Source: Coriaria nepalensis (taxonomy: Eukaryota > Streptophyta > Magnoliopsida > Cucurbitales > Coriariaceae). Taken from it: DNA of 64,000 bases. Position numbers and translations under genes: made by a program. The DNA lies in the NCBI GenBank assembly GCA_027186245.1, contig CP114489.1, positions 6,765,501 through 6,829,500 on the forward strand, in the 5' to 3' direction. Under the pieces are notes generated by a model, which was not told the origin of the DNA, did not search any database, and saw only the letters and a program-made list of their open reading frames with translations. How positions within the stretch are numbered: position 1 is the stretch's first letter; every line of letters starts with the position of its first letter. Shown piece by piece: positions 11,081 to 23,300 of this stretch.

Positions 11081-13188
11081 CAATCTTTATATACATATAG
11101 ATTAATCACTATATGAGATTCTTGCATTATTTGAGATATGTTGAATGAATGTTTATGTTTTTTATGTGTATGGTTAATATTATGAATCATGAATTATATG
11201 GTTATTTTGGGTTATAAATTTCTTTAATTTTCTTTCTCTAGATTTTATGTAAGTCGTTATGGGGCATAAGATTTTTTGTATAATTTGTTTTGTTGTAAAA
11301 TTCTGCATGAAAAGGAGGAAGAAGAAGCCCCTCGGCGGGCCTCCATGTGTGGCAATTAACAGCGGTAGCAAGGCCACCCTTGCTGTGCTGCACGGCCAAG
11401 CCATGGGATTATCTCGCGAGTTCAGCAGTTGCCGCAAGGCCGTGGGATTGTCCCACAGTTGCAATGACTACCGCATTTACAGCAGCTGCTGCAAGGCTGT
11501 GGGACTATCCTGTGGCTGCAGCGGCTGCCATAGGCCGCGGGACACTCCCGAGGCCCAACCCAGTCATGAGACAGTCCCGCAGCATTCCAGTCATGAGACA
11601 GTCCCGCGACATTCCATTCACGGGAATTGTCCCACGACCTGAGGCCACTGGCTCTTGCCTGCGTTTTACCCAAGGGGATCCACGGGCTTCGGCCCGTGGT
11701 GCTCTAACGGATCGGCTCGTGAGTTCAACCTATGACCCGCCTAGTAAATGAGTTTGACCTATTTATTTGAGGCCCAAAAATATTATATTTTTAATCCCAT
11801 TAACTGAATTTTGAATTTTATAAAAACTAAATAAATTGTTGGGTTTGACCCAAGAAGTCTAATATCCCTAAAAGAGTTTAGGCTCAATTGGAAGTAATTA
11901 AGTTAAAATTTAATTGGGGTTAGAAATATTATTTTTATAGAGATTATGAAATTGGATATGATTTAGAGAATTATGAGTTCGGCCCAAATTGAAGATAGAG
12001 CACGCTTAGGGAAGATTCTAACATTTGAAGCCATTATGTAATTTTATTTCTTTATTTATTTATATTTTTCCAAAGGTTGTAATTTCTAGAAATATCCAAA
12101 ACTACCCGGTTTATTATATCTATTTATTTATCTTGAATGTATTGATTGATAATATATTTATGTATTAGTCAATTACATATCATGAATACCCACACAGTTT
12201 TATTTTTAAACATGCATCTCATAAGTAGAAACATGATTTATTAGGATTTTCCTATTTATTTATGGGATTTATTTGATGAAATTAATCACATAAATAGATT
12301 AAGTTTTAAAGAGTTAAACTTGGTAATCACACCTAATAAAGTCAAACATTTACATTAGGACTTTAAAATACAAACTTGTTAAAAGGAGTTTCATTGAAGT
12401 TTTATGAATGTAATTAAGCTATTAGTTATAAATTAGGTTCACCTAATAATATTAAGTTCGTATTAAGATATGAAATAAAAAGTTTAAATTGAACTTAGGT
12501 CTAATAAGATTGGTATTTAGAAATAATAGGATTATACTCATTAGTTAAATTCACTAGTAATTAATTTAGAATTAATTAATTAGTTTTATTTAAAAAAATA
12601 TTGGATGTTTTATGAAAACACGTGTTTTAAAATTGTGAGTGGGATAAGGTTGATATGACAATATAACTTATGGTCTCCATTATCAAGACAACATCATGAG
12701 ATATGAAAAGGGCATCAAGACGGCTTTATTTTCTTCCCCTTAAGAAAGGTTTCAGACCATATCAATACCAAGGTTAGCTTCTTAAGAAGATTGGGGAAAA
12801 TAATGTATAACTTGACCGGCACTAAGGCGGCAACTTTTGAGTTAAGTCATATATTCCAAAATAATGAGTTACACTCACAAAGACATAATTAAGCTTTAAG
12901 CGGTTAATTATATCTTGACCGAATAAACGTTAACTTATGAGGAAAATAGAAAATATAAGATATTTTAAGTCTTACTTGTAGGTTTGGGAATGTCTCAAAA
13001 TTAATTTGAAATTAATATTACCAACCTTAAGGCATTATATTAATTGTTGAGTTATTGTGGTTTAGTAATAAATATTTTTTTGTGTTTCATTTGTTGCATT
13101 CAGGCTTCATATTTACTATTCCGAAACATTGATATTTATTTCAATTATAATAAATCATGTATGTTTTATTTAATTTCAGCAATCATCA
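11081..13188 (+). other. Copia untranslated leader
   Basis: About 2.1 kb separates the PBS from the gag start. Apart from the GC-rich block at 11310-11745 it is AT-rich and has no convincing reading frame. Two pyrimidine-rich, AG-terminated stretches (TTGCATTCAG ending at 13104 and TTAATTTCAG ending at 13180) could be splice acceptors just before gag. That is inference only. Confidence 0.5.
11310..11745 (+). other. GC-rich block of short hairpins in the copia leader
   Basis: The block is sharply richer in G and C than its surroundings. It repeats a motif that is itself a small stem-loop, GTGGGA-TTG-TCCCAC, at about 11450, with decayed versions at about 11405, 11500 and 11540, and GGGAATTGTCCC at about 11620. 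CAGTCATGAGACAGTCCCGC occurs twice in tandem (about 11562 and 11590). Reading frames on both strands arise from the composition and are not supported as genes. It may be a captured sequence or a structured leader element. Confidence 0.6.
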
Positions 13189-13960
13189 TGTCTTCAATCA
13201 ATAATATTGTTATTGCTTTACTCAATGAATACAAATTAACTAATGAAAATTTTATGAGGTGGAAATCAAACTTGAACATAGTATTAATTTGTGAGAACCA
13301 TAAATTTGTCTTGACTGAGGAATGCCCTGAAGAGCCCGCTGCTACTGCTGCCCGTAGTGTACGGGAAAAGTATGGCCATTGATTCAATCTAATAACAAGG
13401 CCAAATGCTACATGTTGACGAGCATGATTGATGTTCTTAGGAAGAAACATGAAAACGTGGAGACTACATATGAGATATTGGAAATCTTCAAGGCCTTGTT
13501 TGGGCAGCATTCCGAACAAAGTTGTCATGAGGCTACTATTGATCAGCACACCTAAGTTTGCATCATACTTGAGTCACTCTCACTGGCTTTTCTTGCATTC
13601 ACTACCAACTATGCTATGAACAAGCTGCAATATAACATGGCTCAGATGTTGAATGACTTGTAGACTTTTGAGATCCTTAATAAAGTCAGATCCAAAGAGG
13701 GTGAAGCAAATATTGTTGAACAAAAGTTATTTTCCTCTTATGCTAAGAACAATAAGAGGAAGAACACCAATGGTAAGGATAAGAAGGGAAAGAAAGGCAA
13801 GAAGTCACTTAAAGGCAATGAGAATAAGAAGAATTACAACTCTAAGAAAAAGGAATCCAAGGGAAAGTGTTTCCACTGCGGAGTTAATGGCCATTGGAAG
13901 AGAAATTGTAACAAGTATCTCTCCGAGTTGAATGAGAAAGAGAAACGTAAATTTGATTAA
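13189..13960 (+). pseudogene. Copia gag, decayed
   Basis: The frame begins MSSINNIVIALLNEYKLTNE, then NFMRWKSNLNIVL and FVLTEECPEEP, the N-terminal signature of a plant copia Gag. It breaks at about 13380 after VREKYGH. Similarity resumes in another frame (NNKAKCYML, then KKHENVETTYEI), with stops near 13553 and 13662. A nucleocapsid zinc knuckle, CFHCGVNGHWKRNC (CX2CX4HX4C), is intact at about 13870-13911 after a Lys-rich stretch. The region ends in a stop before the protease. Gag would package element RNA, but this copy cannot make a full protein. Confidence 0.85.
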
Positions 13961-15504
13961 CTTGTTTTAGAAGCATGTTTAGTGGAAGATGATTTGTCAT
14001 CATAGATATTAGATTCAGGAGCCACTAATAAGGTTTATTCTTCTTTACAGATACTTAGCTTTCAAGGGAGTTTGCTACTGGGGAGATGACGATAAGAGTT
14101 GGCAATGGTGCGATCATTTTAGCAAAAGTAGTAGGAGAAGTTATTTTACTTTTTAGCAATAATTATCTTGTTTCGAACAATGTTTATTTTATTCCTAGAT
14201 TTTGAATAAATTTGATTTCTTTATCTATATTGCATAAACAAAATTTTGATATTTATTTTATTAATAATGAGATTATTATTTCTAAGAAAGATTTTGATAT
14301 TTGTCATGCAAAAAAAAAAAAAACTAACAAACTCTATCTTCTTAAACCAAATGAACGATCATTAAATAATTCAAAATTATTTAAAGTAGAAAATCCTAAA
14401 TTTAATAAACGACAAAAAGTTTCTCAAAGTGATGATACATGTCTTTGGTATCTTAGGTTATGACATATCAATCTTAATAGGATAAACATTTAGTAAAGGA
14501 TGTTTCTTTAAGAGAGCTAGCAACTGTTAGCACTCTTTCGGTTTGTGAATCATGTCTTGAAGGGAAGAGGATTATGAAACCTTTCTCTGCAAAGAGTCAA
14601 AGAGCCAAAGAACCACTTCACTAAGTCCATAGCGACATCTATGGTCCTATAAATGTACAAGCAAGATGAGGTTATGAATATTTCATCACCTTCATTGATA
14701 ATTATTCAAGATACGGATACATATACCTAATACAAAGGAAATCTGAAACTTTTGGAAAGTTCGAAGAATTCTGAGAAAAAGCTAAAAAGTAGTTAGTAAA
14801 ATCACTTAAAAACCTTCCATCATATCGAGAAAGTGAATACCTTGATTTTGAGCTCAAGGATCATTTGCTAGAACATCTAGAACACCACAGTAGAATGGTG
14901 TTATAGAAATGAGAAACAAATCTTATTGGATATGGTTAGGTCAATGTTAAGTTACTCATTCCTACCACTCACATTCTGGGGATATGCACTTTAAACCGCG
15001 GTATACATTTTGAATGTAGTTTCATCTAAGTTTGTACAAAAGACACCTTTAGAGTTTTAGAGTGGCACTAAACCTAGTTTACGCCATTTTCACATATGGG
15101 GGTGCATAGCACACGTGCTGAAATCTAAGACTAGGAGTTGGACTCAAGATTTGAAGTTTGTATATTCGTTGGCTATGCTCCTAGCATAAGATGAGGTTAC
15201 TTTTATAGTCCTAGTAAGAAAAATATGTTTGTATCGACAATTACAACCTTTCTCAAACATGAATAGATGACAAACTACAAACCTCGTAGTAAGATAGTAC
15301 TAAAGAAATTGAATTCTGATAATATCAGACCATTTCAATCACCATATGATGAACCACACCACCAATCCTAGTCAGAACACCATAGTATTTCATTGTAGTA
15401 GGAGGATTGTGAAACAACCAATTCATTATGAACACAAGACACATGGTTTAGTGCCAAACACAAACTAAGATGATCCATTAACTATTAAGGAGGCAATGGA
15501 CTAG
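13961..15504 (+). pseudogene. Copia protease and integrase remnants
   Basis: Downstream of gag, ILDSGATN near 14008 is the aspartic protease core. GAG-pre-integrase-like sequence follows (14440-14560, CESCLEGKR), then an integrase core remnant with HSDIYGPI and FIDNYSRYGYIYL at 14625-14730. Many stops and frame changes interrupt it. Traces of the integrase-RT spacer continue to PLTIKEAMD at about 15476-15502, where copia similarity stops and gypsy gag begins. Reverse transcriptase, RNase H and the 3' LTR are absent. Confidence 0.75.
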
Positions 15505-15519
15505 TGGTGAGGTAAAGGT

Positions 15520-18500
15520 GTGACGTGGGCTGAACCTCCATGGGCGGGCCAAAGGCAGTACGCAGGCACACCAGGCAGAATGGGTGTTGATCCACAGATT
15601 CGCAAATTGAAGATGCCTATCTTCGAAGGCGAGGATGTGGCGGCATGGGTTTATAGGGTGGAAATGTACTTTGAGGTTAATGAATTATCGGAAGGGGAAA
15701 AGCTACAGGCAGTCGGTCTATGTTTAGAGGGGCCAGCGTTGTCATGGTTTCAATGGTGTGGGCACCGTCGACCTATGGGGTCATGGACGGATTTTAAACA
15801 AAGGGTGATGGTAAGGTTTCATACCTCTCACGATGGAAACTTATATGAACAGTTCTTGGCACTCCGCCAAGAGGGGATAATGTGAGAATACCGAGAGAAG
15901 TTCGAGTTGCTTTCCGAGCCATTAACGGGCGTCCCACCGGAAATCTTAGAGGGAAATTTTTTAAAAGGGTTGAAGCCGGAAATTCGGACGGCATTGAGGT
16001 TATTACGGCCCAAGGGAATAAATGAGTATATGGACTTGGCCGTACAAGTGGAGGAGAAGAAAAATGCAAAAAAAATAGCAAAGGAGCAGCCATGGCAATT
16101 TGTTCATAAAGGCTATTCCGAGACTCATAGCTCTCGGACGCAAACTGTCACTGTCGGTAGGGAGGATCCGGGAGAGAGGAGAGTCGGGTACCATCCGGAA
16201 GGAAATTTCAAAAGACTAACGGAGACAGAGATCGCGAACAAACGAGTGAAAGGGTTGTGTTTTCGTTGTGGCGAGAAATTTTCGTCGGGGCATTGTTGTA
16301 AGGAGAGGAGACTCCAAGTGCTAATGGTTGATGATGAGGAGGAGATGGTAGAAACGGATGATGAGGGAGAGGAGAATCCGATGCATCACCACCTAGATTT
16401 AGCCAAAGTGTCGCTTAATTCGGTGGTCGGATTTACACCCTACCACACCATGAAGTTGAAAGGGAAATTCAAGGGCATAGTATAGCGGTTCTTATCGATA
16501 GTGGGGCTACCCACAATTTCATCTCCAACCGCGTGATTACGGAATTGGGACTAGAATTGGCGAATACAGGGAGCCACTGAGTAACCTTGGGAACGGGTAC
16601 TACAGTACGAAGTGCGGGTTCCTGCAAAAACCTGCAGTTGACGATGCAAGGGTTGGAGGTAATTGACGACTTCTTGACTTTGGATTTGGGCAGTTCGGAT
16701 GTTATCTTGGGAATGAAATGGTTAAGCTCGACAGGTGCAATGACAGTGAATTGGAAATTGTTAAGGATGCGGTTTCGGAGTAAATGGCGAACCGTGAGAC
16801 TGGAAGGAGATCCGAGTTTGTGTAAGACTCTAGTGAGCTTGAAAACGATACTACAAACTATCGAGCATGAAGGACAAGGGTTTTTGATCGAAGTCAATCT
16901 ACAAATGGGTAAGGATATGAAAGGGTGCTGCGCGGTGGAAGAGGCGGTGCGGGTAGTAGTGGATCGCTTTAGCGATGTATTCTGTATGCCCGTAGGGTTG
17001 CCCCCACAAAGGGACCACGAGCATGCTATAGTATTGAAAGAGGGGATGTCGCCAATTAGCGTGCGACCTTACCGATATCTGCAGACACAAAAAGATGAGA
17101 TTGAGAGACTAGTGCAAGAAATGTTAGAAGCCGGCATTATACAGCCCAGTATGAGTCCTTTCTCTAGTCCCATTTTGTTAGTTAAGAAGAAAGATGGAAG
17201 TTGGCGGTTTTGTGTGGATTATCGGGCTTTGAACAAAGGGATCGTACTAGATAAATTTCCTATTCCGGTCATTGATGAACTATTGGATGAGTTACACAGA
17301 GCTTACGTGTTCACCAAATTAGATTTGAAGTCAGGATATCATCAAATTAGAATGCGGAGAGAGGATGCGGCTAAGACAGCTTTCCGGACCCACACAGGGA
17401 ATTATGAGTTCCTAGTGATGCCTTTTGGGCTCACCAATGCCCCAACAATGTTTCAGTCGCTCATGAACAAGGTATTTCGGCCTTACTTGAGGAAGTTCAT
17501 GCTCGTCTTCTTTGACAACATCCTGATCTATAGCCGCTCGACCGAGGAGCATTTGGACCACTTGAAGGTCATTTTAACGGAATTACAAGTTCATCAATTG
17601 TATGCGAATGAGAAGAAGTACACCTTCAGGCAGCCTAGTGTGGAATATTTAGGCCACATTGTTTTAGGTGAGGGGGTTTCGGCCGATCGGGCAAAGGTGA
17701 CGGCAATGCTGGATTGGCCAGTACCGAAGACATTGAAGGAATTGCGAGGCTTCTTGGGTTGACCAGTTATTACCGCAAATTCGTCAAGGGTTATGGCACA
17801 ATCGTGGGGCCCTTAACGGATCTACTCAAGAAAGATAACTTCTATTGGGATGAATTGGCGGCAAAAGCTTTCGACAAATTAAAGCAAGCAATGGCTAGTG
17901 TTCCGGTACTCGCTTTGCCGGACTTCACGGTGACTTTTGTAGTAGAAATTGATGCATCGGGCTATGGGTTAAGGGCTATCCTCATGCAGAATCAGCGACT
18001 GATTACATATTTCATTCAGGTTTTGACGCTGCGAGCCCGTCTTAAGTCTTTCTATAAACGCGAGCTCATGGCCATTGTGTTTGTGGTGGAAAAATGGAGG
18101 CCGTATTTGTTGGGTCGGCGGTTTATCGTCCTCACGGATCAACAGAGCTTGAAGTATCTGTTGGAACAGCGTATGGTGGCGGAAGATCATCAACGTTGGT
18201 TGTCCAAACTATTGGGCTACGATTTTGAAATACAGTACCGGCCGGGGTTAGAAAATTGAGCTGTGGATGCGCTGTCTTGGGCCCCAGTTGGCGGCAATAT
18301 CGCTCCCGCAGCTATTTGATATCGAGGGGCTCGAGCAGGAGACAGTGACGGACTCAGAGTTGGGGAAAATTAGAAAGGCTATTGAGGAGGGCAGTGACGG
18401 GTACTTCGAGTACTTCGAGTACTTGGTAGTGGGGGGTCAGTTACTTTATCAAGGGTGTATAGTGATTCCAAAATTGTCGGGGCATATACCGCAGCTGTTA

Positions 18501-19780
18501 CAGAAGTTCCATGGTAGCGCAATTGGAGGCCATTCAGGAGTGTTGAAAACTTACAAACGCTTGGCGGCCGAATTGTATTGGGTGGGGATGAAGACTAATG
18601 TGGAGCGATTTGTGGCAAGTTGCGATGTTTGCCAACGACACAAGTATGCGGCCATGTCACCGGAGGGGCTGCTCCAACCATTACCGTTGCCGAAAAAAGT
18701 TTGGGCTGAGGTGAGTATGGATTTTATCGAGGGGTTACCGCAATCGGAAGGGTATAGGGTCATTTTGGTGGTGGTTGACCGTTTGAGCAAGTATGCCCAT
18801 TTTGTGCCTCTTCCGGCACCTTTACACAACTGTGACCGTAGCCTCGGTTTTCATGAGGGAAGTCCTCCATTTACACGGAGTTCCGGAAGCTATTGTCTCG
18901 GATCGGGACAAGGTTTTTTTTAGCCAATTTTGGAAGGAATTATTTCGATTACAAAGGAAGGCATTGAAAAAGAGTTCCGCTTACCACCCGCAAATGAATG
19001 GCCAAACTGAAGTGGTTAACCGCTGCCTGGAGACGTACTTGCGGTGTTTTGTGTCGGACACCCCTCGACGTTGGGTGCAATGGTTGTCTTAGGCTGAGTA
19101 TTGGTACAACACGTCCTTTCACATGGCTTCGCAGACCACCCCTTCTCGCATTCTCTACGGCCGCCAACCGCCCCTGCTGGTCCGTTATGATCATCGCACC
19201 ACCCCGGTCTCACAGGTGGAACAGTACTAAGAGGAGCGGGATGACACGCTGGAGGAACTGAAAGGGCACTTACCGAAGGCTCAACAAAAGATGAAACGGG
19301 AAGCCGATAGGCATTGGCGGGGAGGTGCACTTCGAGATAGGCGATTGGGTTTTCTTGAAACTTCGGCCATATAGACATAAATCCCTAGCTAGGAGGAGGA
19401 ATGAGAAATTATTAGCTCGTTACTTTGGCCCGTACGAAGTGGTTGCGCGGATTGGGACAGTAGCTTACCGACTTGATCTACCTACCGGCTACGGCAGCAA
19501 TATTCACCTGGGTATTTCACATATCTCAACTCTGAAAAGCCATTGGTTCTCATGGGGCTTCTCCGACAATACCACCTAACTTGATGGCCGATTTGGAAGT
19601 ATTGTTGGAACCGGTTGAGCTATGTGGCGTTCGACAAGGGACATCGGGAAGGAAGGATACATGGGAAGTCTTGATTAAGTGGAGGAATCTGCCAGTCCAC
19701 GATGCAACATGGGAATCATACGAGTTCATCGCACATTAGTTTTCATATTTTCACCTTGAGTGCAAGGTGTCTCGTTGGAA
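15520..19780 (+). pseudogene. Reina-like gag-pol polyprotein, decayed
   Basis: Domains in order: Gag (from KMPIFEGEDVAAWVYRVEMY at about 15613), zinc knuckle CFRCGEKFSSGHCC (16258-16300), protease core LIDSGATHNFIS (about 16490-16530) after a frame change near 16480, RT (16980-17700), RNase H (17930-18250, EIDASGYG), integrase HHCC and DDE (18500-19060, GQTEVVNR), and a chromodomain with TWEVLIKWRNLPVHDATWES (about 19651-19710). In-frame stops or frameshifts occur near 15885, 16485, 16580, 17760, 18259, 18900 and 19090. The RT active site reads FFDN where FFDD is expected (17509-17520), so it would be inactive even if the frame were open. Confidence 0.88.
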
Positions 19781-19789
19781 GGGGAGTAA
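19774..19789 (+). other. Polypurine tract of the Reina-like element
   Basis: A purine-rich run, GGAAGGGGAGTAA, lies immediately before the TG that opens the 3' LTR. This is the plus-strand primer position of LTR elements. Confidence 0.7.
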
Positions 19790-20093
19790 TGTTAGACCAT
19801 CAGTTATTCATACTTATGTTAGGAGAAATAAAGCCTAGCATAACATAGTTATTATTAGTAATAGTCTTATTATTAGTATTATTGTTATAAGGGGTATTTT
19901 GGTAATTGTTTGTAGTAGGATAATAAGCAGTTGAAGGGTTAGGGTTAGGTATTGAGAATTTTGGAAGAGTAAAGACTCTTGGGAAGAGACGGCCTACCTC
20001 TCGAATTGTAGGTCATCCTATGTTAGTTCGATTATTCGATTATCGAAGAATAAAGTTTTGCCATATTCATATTTATCTAGACTGGTCCTATCA
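19790..20093 (+). mobile_element. 3' LTR of the Reina-like element
   Basis: The LTR opens TGTTAGACC and closes GGTCCTATCA, an imperfect terminal inversion. It is about 304 bp, normal for Reina elements. It ends some 250 bp downstream of the stop codon of the GSO-like receptor kinase, which is on the opposite strand, so convergent transcripts could overlap. No second LTR exists to confirm the boundary. Confidence 0.72.
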
Positions 20094-20347
20094 CATATCT
20101 TGACCAAAAAAAAAAAAAGATGTTTCATCAGATATACACGCAAATAAATATTTCATACCCGAATAACATTGTTTTGCCCAAAAGAGTGAATTTATATACT
20201 GCATTTCCATAATTCAATCAGATTTCTCGCTAATTTCCTAAACACAAAAAATTACAATGACAAAACATCGACCAAATCTAAACAACAATTTTTTTCCATA
20301 GTACTCACAATCTATCTTTTATTTTCATACTAAGCAGTTCTTAAAAT
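20094..20347. other. Short spacer, 3' flank of the receptor kinase gene
   Basis: AT-rich DNA between the Reina 3' LTR and the receptor kinase stop codon, starting with an A-rich run at 20104-20118. It should hold the 3' UTR of the minus-strand gene. No other feature is seen. Confidence 0.5.
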
Positions 20348-23300
20348 TCATTTCTCATAGTCCACCATTCTGTTGTTATATATATGCATAAGCTGATCAC
20401 ACACCTGCCTCGAAGACGGCCTTTCTTGAGAAGCAGTTTTCGTGCAATGAAGAGCTATTTCAAGCACTTGAAATACAGCACACTCTTCTGCCGGGAAAAG
20501 CGGTTTCAAACTAGGATCGATCAATTCCTCCCGATCTAATGGTTCTTCCATCTCGATGCGAGTCTCCAGCCATCTTACCATGTCTATGTCCACACCAAAT
20601 ACTGGATCAGTAGGCATTTTCCCACTAACGAGTTCCATCAGCACAATCCCCATGCTGTAAACATCACTCTTCTCCGTCGCTTTCAGTGAATATGCATACT
20701 CTGTCATCATCAACATAACGCAAGTAATTATATTTCGGAAATATCTGGTTGGAGAAAATATTTCATACATCAGGTGTATGCCATTTATGTGAGAGGTCTA
20801 ATCTTTCACATCAATGATACACACCCAAAGTAAGAGATTGTTTCTTCATCTAGCTAAACGTTTGAGACTAGAGTTTGTTCACCCTAAACTGCAATTTAAA
20901 CGCTGAACCAAAGATACACTATAAAATTATGTTCATCAAAGTTGACTAATTAGTTTACCTGGTGCAATGTAACCATAGGAACCAGCAAACCATGTAGTCG
21001 ATTCGGTCGGAGGATCGTAATTCTCGATAACTGCTTTTGCCAACCCAAAATCACCCAAATGAGCCTCCATATCAGAATCTAAAAGAATATTGCTTGATTT
21101 GATATCTCTATGGATTATTTTTGGCACACAATCATGATGAAGGTATTCTACCCCCTTTGCGAGCCCGACCGCAATCCTTAACCTTGTCTCCCAATCCAAT
21201 GTTGCCTTCTTCTTACAACTGACGGATTTATCATGCAGCCAATCCCATGCACTTCCATTCTCCATAAACTCATATATCAACATATTTGCACCCACCCTTT
21301 TATTGCTACAATACCCAATCAACTTCACTAAATGTCTATGCCGTATCCTACCAAGCGTCTTAACCTCCCTTGTGAAGCTCTTATTCAATAGAAGATCGTC
21401 TTTGCTCAATATCTTCTTAACAGCTACAGTTTCCCCATTGGCTAGTTCCGCTTTGTAGATTGTACCAGACCCACCTGAGCCAATTATGAACTCGTCGCTT
21501 AGATTGTTAGTGGCTTCCACAATATCTTCCCATTTGAGATCTCTCTTAGCAGCGACATTTTGGAACTGTAGCAGTCTTCTTTGTGCGTGAGAAGAACTGG
21601 AAGAGTATATGCACTTGACCTCACTGGATCTTTTCTGGGAAGATTCCCGTCTGTGTTTCAAGAAAAGGGTAACTCCAAATGCTAGGAGTGCCATTACTGC
21701 CAAGGTTGAAACGACAGATATCACTACGACTAGGTCCTCACTTAAGCTTGATTGATCATGATTGCTCGAGGACTCGTTGCAGTGACCGAGATCGGATATT
21801 CCACAAAGATTCTTATTCCCTTCAAAGGACTCAGAGGGCCAGTGAGAGAAACCCTCGTCTAATTTTCCCTCGAGGTAGTTGTAAGAAAGGTCAAGCTTAC
21901 CCAAGCTGCTCATTTCTCCGATCTGCAGAGGGATTTCTCCCACAAGATGATTGTGAGAAAGATCAAGCGCTTCTAATTTGGTCAAAGTTCCGATCAAAGG
22001 AGGGATTTGACCGGTCAAGTTGTTATAACTGAGGTCTAGAATGCTTTGAAGATTCTGCAATCGAGCCAACTCAACTAGGATTTCTCCATTGAAACTATTC
22101 CTTGACAAGCTCAACTTGTACAGTTTGCTCAGTTTACCAATCTCAGAAGGGATTGCTCCGGAAAATTTGTTTTGGTTGAGGTTTAGGACAGCAAGTGATC
22201 CTAAATTCCCAATTTCACCAGGCAATGTACCATTCAGTAAATTCCCGTCAAGTTCGAGCAATAACAGGTTGGAAGAATTGAATAGCTCTAAAGGAAGAGG
22301 CCCAGAAAATTGATTGGATGAAAGTTTAAGCTCACCCAGCTGAGGCAAACTTCCTAACCACATAGGCACGGGTCCGGACAGTTGGTTATTGTTTAAGTCA
22401 AGATGGGTCAAGTTCTTACACGAAGAAAGCTTTCCTGGTATGGGACCGCCTAGAGAATTCCCAGACAGGTCTAACAATGAGAGTTCAATAATATTCCCTA
22501 ATGTCCATGGAATTTCACCAGTGAATCTATTGTTCCTTAATCTTAGCCTGTCTAGTGAAGGGGAATTCCCTAAGTGGCTCGGAATCTCACTATCAAATTC
22601 ATTATCTGTAACATCAAATGAAAGAAACAAACTCGACCCACATAATGGAGCAATGCTACCATTGAATTGGTTTTTGGATAAATTGATCCGGGTCAAATTT
22701 TTTAAATTGATCAATGCATTAGGGAGATTACCTTCAAGCGAGTTGTTGTATAGCATGAAAAGCTGCATAGCCTTGAGAAATCCGAAACTTTTTGGGACCC
22801 CACCGGAGAGGAAATTATCTGCCAAATCCAAAGTATTTAGTTTATGACAGTTACCCAAACTGGCGGGAATTTCACCGACAAGTTCGTTCTGCCTTAGATG
22901 GAGAAAATCCAACTCCTTGAGGCTTCCAAACGTGAATGGAATCTCGCCCTTGAATCGATTCCCATACAAATCGATCTTAATCAAGCTCGAGCAGTTACCA
23001 ATCTCCAAAGGAATCTCGCCTGAAAACTGATTTTCATAGAGATACAAAATTTCAAGATTCCCAAGCATTCCAATCTCACTTGGAAGCTTTCCCGCCAAGT
23101 TATTGTGATACAGTGCAAGAGTGGTCAAATCGACAAGGTTTCCTATCAATGGTGAAATGGGGCCCACCAAGGAGTTGTTATGAAGCAAGAGGTCCGTTAG
23201 CCCGGGTATCCCATAAATTTCATCTGGTATTGTCCCGGTGAGGGTGTTATTGGATAAGTCGAGTTGTGTCAACGCCTTACAACGACCCAATTCTTTTGGA

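Larger units (their letters stand above)
15505..20093 (+). mobile_element. 5'-truncated Ty3/gypsy chromovirus, Reina-like
   Basis: The element enters in the middle of gag and runs through zinc knuckle, protease, RT, RNase H, integrase and a C-terminal chromodomain to a polypurine tract and a 3' LTR of about 304 bp. Short LTRs, compact size and a terminal chromodomain fit the Reina lineage. The 5' LTR and the Gag N-terminus are missing. Because the upstream neighbour is a copia element that is itself cut at the same point, the junction is better explained by deletion or illegitimate recombination than by insertion. Confidence 0.85.

Noticed and set aside
11180..11751. Overlapping frames of 83-134 aa on both strands in the GC-rich block
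   Set aside because: They exist because GC-rich repeated DNA lacks stops. They share no known motif and overlap on both strands.
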